From the NCBI GenBank assembly GCA_002471255.1, contig DKPP01000011.1, positions 374,922 through 438,921 of the forward strand: a DNA stretch of 64,000 nucleotides. Reading direction: 5' to 3'. The position numbers and the translations under genes are program-made. This document shows, one piece after another, positions 41,015-49,875 of the stretch (positions are counted from its first letter, which is position 1; each line of letters begins with the position of its first letter). The notes below the pieces were generated by a model that was given only the letters and a program-made list of their open reading frames with translations, ran no database searches and was not told the DNA's origin. The DNA comes from Akkermansiaceae bacterium UBA7331. GTDB taxonomy: Bacteria; Verrucomicrobiota; Verrucomicrobiia; Verrucomicrobiales; Akkermansiaceae.

Positions 41015-42292
41015 TTAAAGTGATGTGCCAAGTAGGTCTTGAAGATGGTCGAATAAATCATCAGTACTGATGTTTACACTTTCTCTCGTGATGAGATTGC
41101 GTACCTCGAGTTGAGGGTAATTCTCATTCACGATGATAGCCACTTTGATTCCTGCTTTGACGGCTTTTTGGATTTGATTGTTAAATTTGACAAAGGATAA
41201 AGGCATATCCACGCTATATCCTTGATCTCTCAGATGTGCTGTAAGAGTCAATACTTGAGCACGAACGCTTTCATCTGCTTGAATGACGAAAATATCACAT
41301 TTGTTGGCGTTTAATGCTGCTTCCATCAATGCTTTGGCGTGAGGTGTTTCATTGATTAAGTGACCAATGACTGCATCACCCATGGCGAAGCCTGTGGCAG
41401 GCATATCTGCCGCATTGTTGGAAAGCGCAGCAACGAGGGTATCGTATCTACCGCCACCTGCTACGGCTCTAAGATTTTTCTTTTTATCGAAAATTTCAAA
41501 TACTAAGCCTGTGTAATAAGCTAAGCCACGCACAACGGAAAGATCTAACTTCACGTATTGATCAAGACCGCGTGCTTTTAGATCGATGAGTAAAGCATCA
41601 TATCGTTCTGAGGCACCTGCCGGTGGAGTTTCAATGAAAGCAACAATTTCATCACGATTGATACCAAATTGATCCAATTTGCGTTGGCATTCCTCAGGGC
41701 GATCTCTTTCAAACTTATCGATGACACCTAAAAACGTAGGAAGATCTTCTTCCGTCACGTTATGAGCTTTTGCGTAGGAAATCCATGCTTCACGGTCGGA
41801 AACACGAACGATAAAGTCATCAGCGGTAAAGCCGAACTCTCTCATGCAATCAATAGCTAGTGATATTAATTCTGCATCGGCGTTGGTACTGCCTTCACCC
41901 AAAATATCAGCATTAAATTGGTAAAATTCTCTTAAGCGACCTTTTTGAGGTTTTTCGTAGCGGAAGCAAGATCCGATTTCAAACCATTTAAGCGGTTTGG
42001 TGTATTCACGCTGATAAGCAGCAGCGATACGACCTAAAGATGCGGTCAATTCAGGACGTACGGTGATATCTCTATCTCCTTGATCGGTAAAGCGGAAAAG
42101 TTGTGTAGGTAATTCACCACCGCTTTTTTTAAGATATAAATTGGTATCTTCAATCGTTGGTCCTTCCCATTCTACAAAACCATATCGATGGGCAACTTTT
42201 TTCCATGTGTTGAATAAATAATTGCGCACGGCACACTCATCCGGAGCAAAGTCACGGAAGCCCGGAAGTGGTTGAAATCGTGAATCAGGCAT
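41015..42292 (-). CDS. hisS: Histidyl-tRNA synthetase
   Basis: The 425-residue class IIa synthetase has motif 1 (GFVEWEGPTIEDTNLYLKKS), motif 2 (GSCFRYEKPQKGRLREFYQF), the HisA-type VVRGLAYYTGLVFE and GGGRYDTLV motifs, and a C-terminal anticodon-binding domain (NKCDIFVIQADESVRAQ). It charges tRNA-His and sits upstream of aspS in a short operon. Confidence 0.95.
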   Translation of the reverse strand: MPDSRFQPLPGFRDFAPDECAVRNYLFNTWKKVAHRYGFVEWEGPTIEDTNLYLKKSGGELPTQLFRFTDQGDRDITVRPELTASLGRIAAAYQREYTKPLKWFEIGSCFRYEKPQKGRLREFYQFNADILGEGSTNADAELISLAIDCMREFGFTADDFIVRVSDREAWISYAKAHNVTEEDLPTFLGVIDKFERDRPEECQRKLDQFGINRDEIVAFIETPPAGASERYDALLIDLKARGLDQYVKLDLSVVRGLAYYTGLVFEIFDKKKNLRAVAGGGRYDTLVAALSNNAADMPATGFAMGDAVIGHLINETPHAKALMEAALNANKCDIFVIQADESVRAQVLTLTAHLRDQGYSVDMPLSFVKFNNQIQKAVKAGIKVAIIVNENYPQLEVRNLITRESVNISTDDLFDHLQDLLGTSL

Positions 42293-42346
42293 GATTGGTT
42301 TGCTAATGGTTAAAACGTAAGAATGGGTGAAACAATGTACAGTATT

Positions 42347-42589
42347 TCAGGAGCTTGGCAAGCCTACATACATTCTTGACGCAAAATACATGACTGGATT
42401 CTTATCCGGAGTGTGTTGTTTGAAAATATGATGTGCTTTCTGTGCTCTTCTATTAGTTGTAGTTTTGAATGCGCGTAATCTTTGCCTTATCTTGCTAATG
42501 CCATTAGGTAGATCTTTTTGATTTTGATGAGATAACATGAAGAGTGTAGAGTCAAAGGCGTTTTTGAGTTTACAATTATTATTTGTCAT
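42347..42589 (-). CDS. Possible small basic protein upstream of hisS
   Basis: An 80-codon frame from ATG 42589 gives a basic protein (KIRQRLRAFKTTTNRRAQKA) with no signal peptide or known motif. It is on the hisS strand, 54 bases upstream of hisS, and fills most of an otherwise empty 365-base gap. Arginine-rich composition and the absence of a ribosome site make it doubtful, and it might be chance or an RNA leader. I see nothing else in 42293-42657 apart from promoters. Confidence 0.3.
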   Translation of the reverse strand: MTNNNCKLKNAFDSTLFMLSHQNQKDLPNGISKIRQRLRAFKTTTNRRAQKAHHIFKQHTPDKNPVMYFASRMYVGLPSS

Positions 42590-42657
42590 ATTAGCTTAGA
42601 ACTGACAGATTTTAGAATAAGTAACGTATAAATGAATTGACTGACTGGTGCTGATTT

Positions 42658-43425
42658 ATGTTTATGAGAGATTTGATAAAGAGAATGAAAAAGGGTAGTG
42701 CAGGAATAATTTTAGTATTATTCGGAGGGATGGTTAGTTGTTCTCAAGATAGTCCTTTATTAAAATCAGCCCCAACCGTTTCGCGTAACGAAATGGTTGA
42801 AATTAGTAAGTTATACTCTGAAATGGAATGGGAAGGATCAGCTTCAAACGCCTTTCACGGTGTAGATCCTGATGGTAACGTAGTGCATACACCTGATGTT
42901 TGCTCTGATGCGATACAAGCGAATGGTTATTGGTGGCGAGGCAATGGAGCGAGGAATGTTGGTATGCCTTATAAGTGGGGAGGATGGGACACTCCTGTAA
43001 GTTTTAAGAAAAAATTAGGATCTACTCCCGGTAATGGTGTCAGAAAATATGCTGCCGGTGATATTGCTAGTGATGATAAAGTCAAAAAGGGAGATGCTGC
43101 GGTAAGTAAATATGCTGCCGGTATTGATTGTTCCGGTTTTGTGTCTCGTTGTTGGAGATTGGATCGTTCGTATTCAACGAAAGAATTGGCTGCCTTTTGT
43201 GACAAGATACCAATGGAAGATTTAAAAGTGGGTGATATATTATTAAAGCCCGGTACACATGTTGCTTTATTTTTAGGTTGGGCCGATGGCGATCGTTCAA
43301 AAATGTTAGTGTCTGAAGCAGGACCACTTCCTTTTTGGGGTGTTAGTGAACATACGGTGCCTACTGAAGTTTTTGTCACACAGCAATATGATTGCTATCG
43401 ATACAAAAATTTAAAGAATGATTAG
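42658..43425 (+). CDS. NlpC/P60-like lipoprotein
   Basis: The 255-residue product has a lipoprotein signal (LVLFGGMVSC, Cys about residue 28). Its papain-like domain carries the catalytic Cys in AAGIDCSGFVSRCW and the His in GTHVALFLGW. The N-terminal half includes a Trp/Gly-rich segment (GYWWRGNGARNVGMPYKWGG) typical of NlpC/P60 substrate-cleft regions. It likely cleaves a peptide or amide bond in peptidoglycan stems or another envelope substrate. It is followed by a transglutaminase-like gene and a thioredoxin-fold gene, all secreted and on the same strand. Confidence 0.78.
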   Translation: MFMRDLIKRMKKGSAGIILVLFGGMVSCSQDSPLLKSAPTVSRNEMVEISKLYSEMEWEGSASNAFHGVDPDGNVVHTPDVCSDAIQANGYWWRGNGARNVGMPYKWGGWDTPVSFKKKLGSTPGNGVRKYAAGDIASDDKVKKGDAAVSKYAAGIDCSGFVSRCWRLDRSYSTKELAAFCDKIPMEDLKVGDILLKPGTHVALFLGWADGDRSKMLVSEAGPLPFWGVSEHTVPTEVFVTQQYDCYRYKNLKND

Positions 43426-43518
43426 ATGATTGGCAAGTTAATATCGTCTAACAATTGAGTCATTTTTTTGTAAATTTATTGAAAAGCGAAAAGAATCTGC
43501 TTAGCTCATACGTATTTA

Positions 43519-45738
43519 ATGCGTATGGAAAGAATATTATTGAGTGGAGCCTTGATGTTGAGTCTAGGGATGCTTTCTGTCACTCAGTTAGCTGAGGCAA
43601 AATTACCGACAGAAGTATCTTCTGCGATAGCCCGATCCGATTTTTCTCAAGTTCAACAAAAATTAACCGAGCTTATCCAATCCGGTATTCAGGGTAAGAC
43701 GCTGAATCAAATCATTCAAGATAAAGAACTGATGAAGCTTATCACGGCTTCGGAAGTGATTCAGTTAACCGGTGCATCTCAATTAGATGAATTGGTGAAG
43801 TCGAAAAAAAGCTATGGTGCTTTTCTAAATACCTTTTTGGATGATGTAGCTTGGATGCAATTATATTTGCAAGCCGGATTGATACCTCATGATAATGCAG
43901 TCAGTTTGCGAGTTTTAGGGGATATATGGCAAGCTCATGGCGATGATCCTGATTTTCGTAAATATCTCAGCTTAGCTACCGGTACTGCAGCTGCTTGGGG
44001 TGCAGGTAATTTTGCTCCGAAATTACAAAATGCTGAAAAAAGTTTAACTTCGGGTAATAAGAGCAATCCGGTGTGGAGATACAAGTTCTTTAGAGACGCC
44101 CATAAGGCCAATAAATTGCATAAGAATTTTATCAATTTGAAGCCATGGGAAATTCGTTTTGTCTCGGGCGGTGTTTGGGATGATGCCTCTTTGAAATATA
44201 CCCAAAATACGATTAATATCCCTCCACGCCGATATGGTGATGCTTGCTGGAAAGCGGAATATTGTGGTACATCGGAGTTTGGTGATACGATTCAAGGTCC
44301 TTTATTCTACGTAGCATGGAGTGATTCCATGGGGCAGGCTCAAAAAACCGTAGAACATGGTGGTGTATGTGGCGCTTTATCCCATGTAGGTCATACGGCC
44401 GCTGCTGCTAGAGGCATTCCTTCTTATCCGGTTGGTCAACCCGGTCACTGTGCTTATGGCTTTCGTCCGGAGCGTGGTAAATGGTTAGGTGGTTTTGGTG
44501 GACCCGATGGTGGCCCTCACAATTATATTTTCCCCGGTAAGGCGCCTACTTGCATTAATTTAATGGAAGAGGCATTCAAAAATGATGCTAAAGTAGCTAA
44601 AGGGTATGAATATGCCACGGTAGCTTCGGTCTTGGCTAGGTTGGATAATGTTAAGCTAGCTGACGAAGCATGGTTGGTGGCTATTAAAACATTGCCCCAT
44701 AATATGTTTATTCAGCAAGATTATCAAAAGTTTGCCAAAGCGAATAATTTGTTGAATGGTGAACAATGGTATGACTATGCACAGAATTTAATTCGTCAAT
44801 ATAATGGTCATGGTTTCGCCGTTATTGAGGTGCTAAAACCCGTTATGCCTGATGTTTTGGATCAATGTAATGATGCTCAGAAATTACAATTATTTGCTTC
44901 GCTACAACAAGCTCTCGCCAACACGCCAACATCATGGGCTGAAGATATTACCCCAATTTTAAGTGACCAATCAGCACAATTATCCTCTAATAAAAATGCT
45001 GAAAAATACTTGGAGTTATTACTGAATACTCATATGAATGCAGGTGATGGTTCCAGTTTTGGTAAGGTGTTGGAATGGAGTATTAACGAATATGTTAATG
45101 CCGGAAAGGGAGATGTTTTTTCCAAGGCGTTTTCCAAAGCCGTAGCTAAGGGTGGTAAAAGTACCGGTTCTAATGATGCACAACATGAAAAGAGAATGAG
45201 CGAAGCCTATGGTAAAGCAATTGTGGCGGCCGAAAACGCTCGATCATTATCTGCTGTTCGTTCCGTTAGTGAAGCGGCCAAGGCCTACCAACGTAAGGAA
45301 TATAATGCTCCTGCAAAAAGCGAGCTTGATTTGCCAAAAGGTAAATTGGTTTCTGATAAAGGATATTTAAGACTTTCTACAAGTAGTGGATGGGATAGTC
45401 CCTGTGATCACTTAAATGTTTTAACTTTGGGTGGTGGTGCCTTCCATACCGATAATGAGGAAAAACCATCTGTTATCGTTGAATTACCTGAAGGAGTTGA
45501 CGTCTCAGGTGTGTTGGTCGTGAAAAATCATGGCAATGAATGGCGTACCAAGAAAATGAAAATGAGTCGTTCCGTTGATGGGGCAACATGGTTTGATATC
45601 GCTGAGACAAACGATATGCCAAAACAATGGAAAGTCGAATTTAAGGATAAAACTCCTGCAAAATGGATTAAAATCGAATCCTTACCGAATGAAAAAACGC
45701 CATTACATTTGAATCGCATTCTGATTTTTGCCAAATAG
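43519..45738 (+). CDS. Secreted transglutaminase-like protein with a C-terminal discoidin-like domain
   Basis: The 739-residue protein has a signal peptide (MLSLGMLSVTQLAEAK). The transglutaminase-like core is near residues 270-345: the Cys in EHGGVCGALSHVGHTAAAAR, the His in VGQPGHCAYGFRPE, then GGPDGGPHNYIFPG with the third candidate residue. The middle is helical, and the last ~120 residues are beta-rich (VIVELPEGVDVSGVLVVKN, SVDGATWFDIAETND), like an F5/8 type C domain. The substrate is unknown; it could be a protease or crosslinking enzyme of the cell surface. Only 18 bases separate it from the thioredoxin-fold gene downstream. Confidence 0.75.
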   Translation: MRMERILLSGALMLSLGMLSVTQLAEAKLPTEVSSAIARSDFSQVQQKLTELIQSGIQGKTLNQIIQDKELMKLITASEVIQLTGASQLDELVKSKKSYGAFLNTFLDDVAWMQLYLQAGLIPHDNAVSLRVLGDIWQAHGDDPDFRKYLSLATGTAAAWGAGNFAPKLQNAEKSLTSGNKSNPVWRYKFFRDAHKANKLHKNFINLKPWEIRFVSGGVWDDASLKYTQNTINIPPRRYGDACWKAEYCGTSEFGDTIQGPLFYVAWSDSMGQAQKTVEHGGVCGALSHVGHTAAAARGIPSYPVGQPGHCAYGFRPERGKWLGGFGGPDGGPHNYIFPGKAPTCINLMEEAFKNDAKVAKGYEYATVASVLARLDNVKLADEAWLVAIKTLPHNMFIQQDYQKFAKANNLLNGEQWYDYAQNLIRQYNGHGFAVIEVLKPVMPDVLDQCNDAQKLQLFASLQQALANTPTSWAEDITPILSDQSAQLSSNKNAEKYLELLLNTHMNAGDGSSFGKVLEWSINEYVNAGKGDVFSKAFSKAVAKGGKSTGSNDAQHEKRMSEAYGKAIVAAENARSLSAVRSVSEAAKAYQRKEYNAPAKSELDLPKGKLVSDKGYLRLSTSSGWDSPCDHLNVLTLGGGAFHTDNEEKPSVIVELPEGVDVSGVLVVKNHGNEWRTKKMKMSRSVDGATWFDIAETNDMPKQWKVEFKDKTPAKWIKIESLPNEKTPLHLNRILIFAK

Positions 45739-45756
45739 TCATATAGAAAGAAAAAG

Positions 45757-46935
45757 ATGATGAAACTTTACGTTCCTTTAATTTTGCTCAGCGGAGTTTT
45801 CAATTGTATGGCTGCCCCTGTGCCATATTCGGAAGCTCTAGAATTAGCTAAAAAAGATAAGAAAAATATTGTAGTCGTATGCACCGGTTCCGATTGGTTA
45901 CCCTCAGCAAATGATATTGAGAAAGCTTATGCTTCATTAGAAAAAGATTTTCCTCAAGATAAAGTGATATGGGCTTTGTATGATGAAAAAGAAAAAGCTA
46001 GTGAAGCCGAATTGAAAGCTCCTAAACCACCTATTGGTGTATGGAACTTTCCTGCTGTCCAGATATTGGATAGTGAAGCTAGACCTGTTTTTTATGCAGA
46101 AGGAATCAAACCATCCACATTGATGAAATTGGGCCCGATTGTAGAAAAATATGAAAAGCTTATTGATAAGCGCGATGGATTATGGAATGCGGCAAAAGAC
46201 AAATCAGGCGAAGAAGCATATGTGCTGATAGCTAAGGGTCTGGATGCTATGCCGGAAAAAATGGCTCGGTATTATAAACCTCAAATTGAGCAACTAGCCA
46301 AATTAGATCCTTCTGATAAAACTGGTGCGCATATGAAATATACTTTTGGTTTCCTTTCTTTTATTGAAAAAGAAATCAATGGTCGCATCAAAGATCAGAA
46401 ATTTGATGAAGCAAAAAAATATATCCAAGATTGCTTGAAAAAACCTGCGTTGACAACTTATCAACGCCAAATGCTCATGGCCGGTATGTTTCGTTTGCAA
46501 AAAGAGCAGGGAAATTTACCTGCGGCTCTTGATTCATTAAAAGCCTTGGTAAAAATTGACCCTAAGACTGAGTTTGCCCAAGGAGCCAAAAGAATGGTGG
46601 CCTATTATACTCAACCGGTGAAGATGAAAAATCTGAGTTGGTCTCAAGGTGATAACAGACCATTATGGATACCGATGCTTTTTGATGTCTCTTCTGTTAT
46701 GAAGGAGCCGGGAACTTATGAAATTGAGTTTAAGCATCGTGATGGACATACGAAATTCAGAAATCCTGTAATTAAATCCGGAAATAATGAATTGGTAAAA
46801 GTTTCCGATGATAAAGAATCTAACAAGTTCACCGTGACGATATCTAAGCTAAGCGGACGCCCCATCTTACAAATTGATTCCCAAGGCACCGGTTGGTTTG
46901 CCGGATGTGGTGATGTGATTATCACCAAAAAATAG
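45757..46935 (+). CDS. Secreted thioredoxin-fold protein lacking active-site cysteines
   Basis: The 392-residue product has a signal peptide (ends NCMAAP). The N-terminal thioredoxin-like domain starts SEALELAKKDKKNIVVVCTG. Where the redox motif GSDWCxxC is expected, it reads GSDWLPSAND, so both cysteines are lost and disulfide exchange is unlikely. A helical TPR-like middle follows (ALDSLKALVKIDPKTEFAQG), and then a beta-rich C-terminal domain. It probably acts as a binding partner in the same envelope pathway as the two upstream genes. The gene ends at a strong terminator. Confidence 0.75.
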   Translation: MMKLYVPLILLSGVFNCMAAPVPYSEALELAKKDKKNIVVVCTGSDWLPSANDIEKAYASLEKDFPQDKVIWALYDEKEKASEAELKAPKPPIGVWNFPAVQILDSEARPVFYAEGIKPSTLMKLGPIVEKYEKLIDKRDGLWNAAKDKSGEEAYVLIAKGLDAMPEKMARYYKPQIEQLAKLDPSDKTGAHMKYTFGFLSFIEKEINGRIKDQKFDEAKKYIQDCLKKPALTTYQRQMLMAGMFRLQKEQGNLPAALDSLKALVKIDPKTEFAQGAKRMVAYYTQPVKMKNLSWSQGDNRPLWIPMLFDVSSVMKEPGTYEIEFKHRDGHTKFRNPVIKSGNNELVKVSDDKESNKFTVTISKLSGRPILQIDSQGTGWFAGCGDVIITKK

Positions 46936-46953
46936 GGAGTTTATTGATCAAAT

Positions 46954-46988
46954 AAAAAAAGCGAAGTCATTATGACTTCGCTTTTTTT
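46954..46988 (+). terminator. Terminator of the NlpC-transglutaminase-thioredoxin-fold unit
   Basis: A near-perfect stem: AAAAAAAGCGAAGTCA (46954-46969) pairs with 46973-46988 around TTA and ends in seven T. Confidence 0.92.
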
Positions 46989-47047
46989 GGCGTTGAAGAA
47001 TGGCACTGATGGAAATAGATTTAGAATGGTATTTCTAGATGCTCTTT

Positions 47048-47085
47048 ATTGACAAATAGGCTCTTTTTCTTACAGTGTTTATCAT
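47048..47085 (+). promoter_or_regulatory. Candidate promoter for the structured RNA
   Basis: TTGACA near 47049 is followed after 16 bases by TACAGT, four of six matches to TATAAT. It lies in the gene-free 46936-47388 segment. A plus-strand transcript from here would include the folded region at 47201-47285. Confidence 0.4.
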
Positions 47086-47200
47086 ATGAAAATTGCCGAG
47101 CTATGAAGCGTTTGGTACGTGAGCAACCTGCTAGAATAATGGAAGAATCGGAAGCGGCTAAATATCAGCCGAATGAATAGTAGTTGTTATGTATGATTTT

Positions 47201-47285
47201 AGGGAACCGTGGGTAAGTCCACGGCTGTTTGGGTATGACGGGCAGAGTACAAGTTATTGATCTGAGATCAACGCAAGTGTTCCCT
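47201..47285 (+). ncRNA. Candidate structured RNA (closed three-hairpin junction)
   Basis: AGGGAAC (47201-47207) pairs with GTTCCCT (47279-47285) and closes three consecutive hairpins: CGTGG/CCACG (47208-47212 with 47219-47223), CTGTTTG/CGGGCAG (47225-47231 with 47239-47245, using three G-U pairs) and TTGATC/GATCAA (47257-47262 with 47266-47271). The G-U pairs exist only on the plus strand, which argues for transcription in that direction. An extra hairpin CGGCT/AGCCG lies upstream at 47155-47171. It has no T-loop, so it is not a tRNA, and I recognise no riboswitch, 6S, SRP or RNase P signature. Identity unknown. Confidence 0.45.
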
Positions 47286-47298
47286 CATCATAAATAGA

Positions 47299-47335
47299 AC
47301 ACCGCCGCATGCCAAAATGGCGTATACGGCGGTGT
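47299..47335 (-). terminator. Terminator of the peroxiredoxin gene
   Basis: ACACCGCCG (47299-47307) pairs with CGGCGGTGT (47327-47335), with further pairing inside (GCC/GGC). On the minus strand it is followed by TCTATTTATG. It lies about 55 bases past the prx stop. On the plus strand no T run follows, so it terminates leftward transcription. Confidence 0.65.
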
Positions 47336-47388
47336 ATGAGGGGAGTTTAATGCTCCTACTCTATTTTACTCTAAATGGAGAATGCTAT

Positions 47389-48012
47389 TTATTTGCTGAG
47401 GTAATCAGCTACACCTTCGTGTGAAGGAGTCATGGCTGTATCGCCTACATGCCAGTCCATTGGGCAAACTTCACCATATTGTTCGAAGTGTTGCAATGCG
47501 TCAACTACACGCAAGGTTTCTTCGATTGAACGGCCAAGAGGCATATCATTGATTAATTGGTGGCGCACGATGCCGTTTTTGTCAATGAGGAATAAGCCAC
47601 GATAGGCAACGAGTTCACCTTCTACGCAAAGGTTACCGTCTTCGTCGATTTCTTGTTCGCCTGCTAAGACGTCGTAGTTGGAAGAAATAGTTTTGTTAAT
47701 ATCAGCAACCAATGGGTATGTTACACCTTGGATGCCGCCTTGAGCTCTTGGGGTGTTGACCCATGCCCAGTGACTGAATTCGCTATCGGTTGAGCAACCA
47801 ACTACTGCCACGTTACGCTTGTCAAATTCAGCAAGAGCGTTTTGGAAGCCAATCAATTCGGTTGGGCATACAAAAGTAAAATCTTTTGGATAGAAGAATA
47901 AAACAACGTATTTGTTGCCAACATATTGATCCAAGCCAAAATCAGGTACGATGGCTCCGTTTACAACTGCATTTGCTTTGAATGATGGTGCTTTTTTTCC
48001 TACTAATAACAT
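47389..48012 (-). CDS. Typical 2-Cys peroxiredoxin (AhpC/Prx1 type)
   Basis: The 207-residue enzyme has the peroxidatic Cys49 in DFTFVCPTELIGF and the resolving Cys183 in GEVCPMDWH. The GGxxGVxYPLVAD-like (QGGIQGVTYPLVAD) motif and a C-terminal tail ending VADYLSK are also typical of Prx1/AhpC. It reduces hydrogen peroxide and organic hydroperoxides in the cytoplasm. No AhpF or reductase is adjacent, so the electron donor is unknown. A Fur/PerR-like palindrome overlaps the promoter, fitting peroxide or iron control. Confidence 0.93.
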   Translation of the reverse strand: MLLVGKKAPSFKANAVVNGAIVPDFGLDQYVGNKYVVLFFYPKDFTFVCPTELIGFQNALAEFDKRNVAVVGCSTDSEFSHWAWVNTPRAQGGIQGVTYPLVADINKTISSNYDVLAGEQEIDEDGNLCVEGELVAYRGLFLIDKNGIVRHQLINDMPLGRSIEETLRVVDALQHFEQYGEVCPMDWHVGDTAMTPSHEGVADYLSK

Positions 48013-48042
48013 AATCTTTTAATTGGTTTGATTTGTAATGAG

Positions 48043-48058
48043 AATAATTCTAATTATT
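48043..48058. promoter_or_regulatory. Fur/PerR-like operator in the peroxiredoxin promoter
   Basis: AATAATT-CT-AATTATT is a perfect 7-2-7 inverted repeat 31-46 bases upstream of the prx start. It continues into further AT-rich hexamers (ATTATTATG). The form resembles Fur-family boxes (for example PerR TTATAAT-n-ATTATAA). A -35-like TTGACA on the minus strand lies just upstream (around 48069-48074), so the palindrome would sit over the -10 region. Confidence 0.55.
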
Positions 48059-48150
48059 ATTATGAATTTGTCAATGGCGAAATTTCAACGCCTATTAGTT
48101 AGACACATATTTGCGCTTGAAATGGTAAGTCATTTTGTCATGATGTCGCT

Positions 48151-49875
48151 ATGTCAGGGAATAAGGCTCAGGGGGATCAGTGGTCCAGCAAATTAGGATT
48201 GATATTTGCCGTAGCAGGGAGCGCCGTGGGTTTAGGTAATTTTTTGCGTTTCCCTGGTTTGGCAGCACAATATGGTGGCGGATCTTTTATGATTGCTTAT
48301 GTAATCATGCTTCTTTTGGTGGGTGTACCCGTGGGTTGGGCCGAATGGTCATTAGGTCGCCGAGGCGGTAGATTAGGCTCGAACACGGGGCCAGGCATTT
48401 TTTGGTATTTAACAAAGGGATCGAAATGGTGGAAATTATTGGGAGTTATTACCGTATTGGGTCCCTCTGCCGTTGCTTTTTACTATATGTTGGTAGAAGC
48501 TTGGTGCTTTGATTATTTTTGGAAGATGTTGACCTCACCTGATGTATTTAAAACCAATCAGCAGGCGACATCGACTTTTTTAAATTTCGTTGGTTTTGGT
48601 GAAGATGGTGGCGCCTTTACTCAGGGTCAAGGTTTGGTGTGGACTTTAGTTTTCGTCATTGTACTTAATTTAGGTATTATTTATCGCGGTATTAGCAAGG
48701 GAATTGAGCTTTTTGCACGGTGGTTTATGCCAATTTTATTGGTGATCTCCGTTGTCTTGACGATCAAAGTTCTTTGTTTGGGTACTCCCGATCCTGCGTT
48801 TCCCGATAGAAGTATCGAACAAGGTTTAGGTTATATGTGGAATCCCAACAAAGTCGTGTTGGAAGAAAAGCAAGATGACCAATCGTGGAAAACCATATCA
48901 ATGCTGCCGGCGAACGACGCCACTGCTTTGCAGTTAACTCAGATGGAGGTCAATTTGACACCGGAGTCCCTAAGGATAAGAGAAATTACTATTTGGGATG
49001 GTTTAAAAAATATTGAAATGTGGTTGGCGGCGGCAGGACAGGTGTTTTTGAGTTTATCGGTGGGTACAGGGTTGATTTTGACTTATGCTAGCTATATTCG
49101 CAAAAAAGAAGATATTGCCCTTAGCTCGATTAGTGCCGCTGCTTCAAATGAAGTTTGTGAAGTGGGTATAGCAGGGATGATGACTGTGCCAACGGCTGTG
49201 GCTTTTTTGGGAGTAGCCGGTGCGGCAGGGCAGGGTACTTTTGCCCTAGGTTTTATGGTCTTACCTCAGGCTTTCGTTAAAATGGAAGGTGGCTTTATTT
49301 TTGGCTCGTTATTCTTCTTATTACTTTCATTGGCTGCGGTGACCAGTTCTATTTCTATGATGCAAGTCGGCCTTGCCTTTATCGAAGAGTTCATGGGCTT
49401 AGGTAGAAAGATGGCCGTGATGGTGCAGGGATTTGTGAACTGTTTCGGTTGTTTGCTCGTAGCCTGGTTTAGTAAAGGTCTGTTAGCTTTGGATACGTAT
49501 GATTTCTTTATAGGTACCTTATGTTTTTATGTAAGTGCAACCTTGGTGATCATCTTGTTTTCATGGAAACTGGGCATTGATTCAGGTATAAAAGATTTGG
49601 AGAATGGATCAGTAATCAAAATACCAAAGATATATCGTTTCATTATGCAATATGTGACACCTAGTGTTTTGATAGGTATTTTATTTGTATGGTTGGGAGA
49701 AAATATATGGGGGAATCCGGCAACGGCTTTGCAATCTTTAATGAAAGGTGAGCAGGGAGCTATATTCCCATTAGTGTTTATTATCGTGTATGGATTGTTT
49801 TTGGTATTTGTGACGATGTCTTCGTCACGCCATCGTGTGTATCATTCAAAGAAAAAAACTTATGTCAAGGGGTAG
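48151..49875 (+). CDS. Sodium-dependent transporter, NSS (SNF) family
   Basis: The 574-residue protein has about 12 transmembrane helices and the NSS signature in helix 1: GSAVGLGNFLRFPGLAAQYGG, with the family's sodium-binding unwound segment. GVPVGWAEWSLGRRGG and YKGI-like YRGISKGIE are also present. It imports an amino acid or similar solute with sodium at the cytoplasmic membrane; the substrate is not predictable by eye. A roughly 90-residue insertion at about 220-300 (DQSWKTISMLPANDATALQL) between helices is larger than usual. Its end overlaps the start of the AsmA-like gene by 14 bases. Confidence 0.9.
   Translation: MSGNKAQGDQWSSKLGLIFAVAGSAVGLGNFLRFPGLAAQYGGGSFMIAYVIMLLLVGVPVGWAEWSLGRRGGRLGSNTGPGIFWYLTKGSKWWKLLGVITVLGPSAVAFYYMLVEAWCFDYFWKMLTSPDVFKTNQQATSTFLNFVGFGEDGGAFTQGQGLVWTLVFVIVLNLGIIYRGISKGIELFARWFMPILLVISVVLTIKVLCLGTPDPAFPDRSIEQGLGYMWNPNKVVLEEKQDDQSWKTISMLPANDATALQLTQMEVNLTPESLRIREITIWDGLKNIEMWLAAAGQVFLSLSVGTGLILTYASYIRKKEDIALSSISAAASNEVCEVGIAGMMTVPTAVAFLGVAGAAGQGTFALGFMVLPQAFVKMEGGFIFGSLFFLLLSLAAVTSSISMMQVGLAFIEEFMGLGRKMAVMVQGFVNCFGCLLVAWFSKGLLALDTYDFFIGTLCFYVSATLVIILFSWKLGIDSGIKDLENGSVIKIPKIYRFIMQYVTPSVLIGILFVWLGENIWGNPATALQSLMKGEQGAIFPLVFIIVYGLFLVFVTMSSSRHRVYHSKKKTYVKG

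Noticed and set aside
47094..47180. A 25-codon open frame beginning at ATG near 47103
   Set aside because: Too short, no ribosome site, and embedded in the structured-RNA region; more likely a non-coding leader.
47201..47285. tRNA-like gene
   Set aside because: The outer 7-bp stem and length of 85 resemble a tRNA, but there is no T-loop, no proper D-arm spacing and no CCA.
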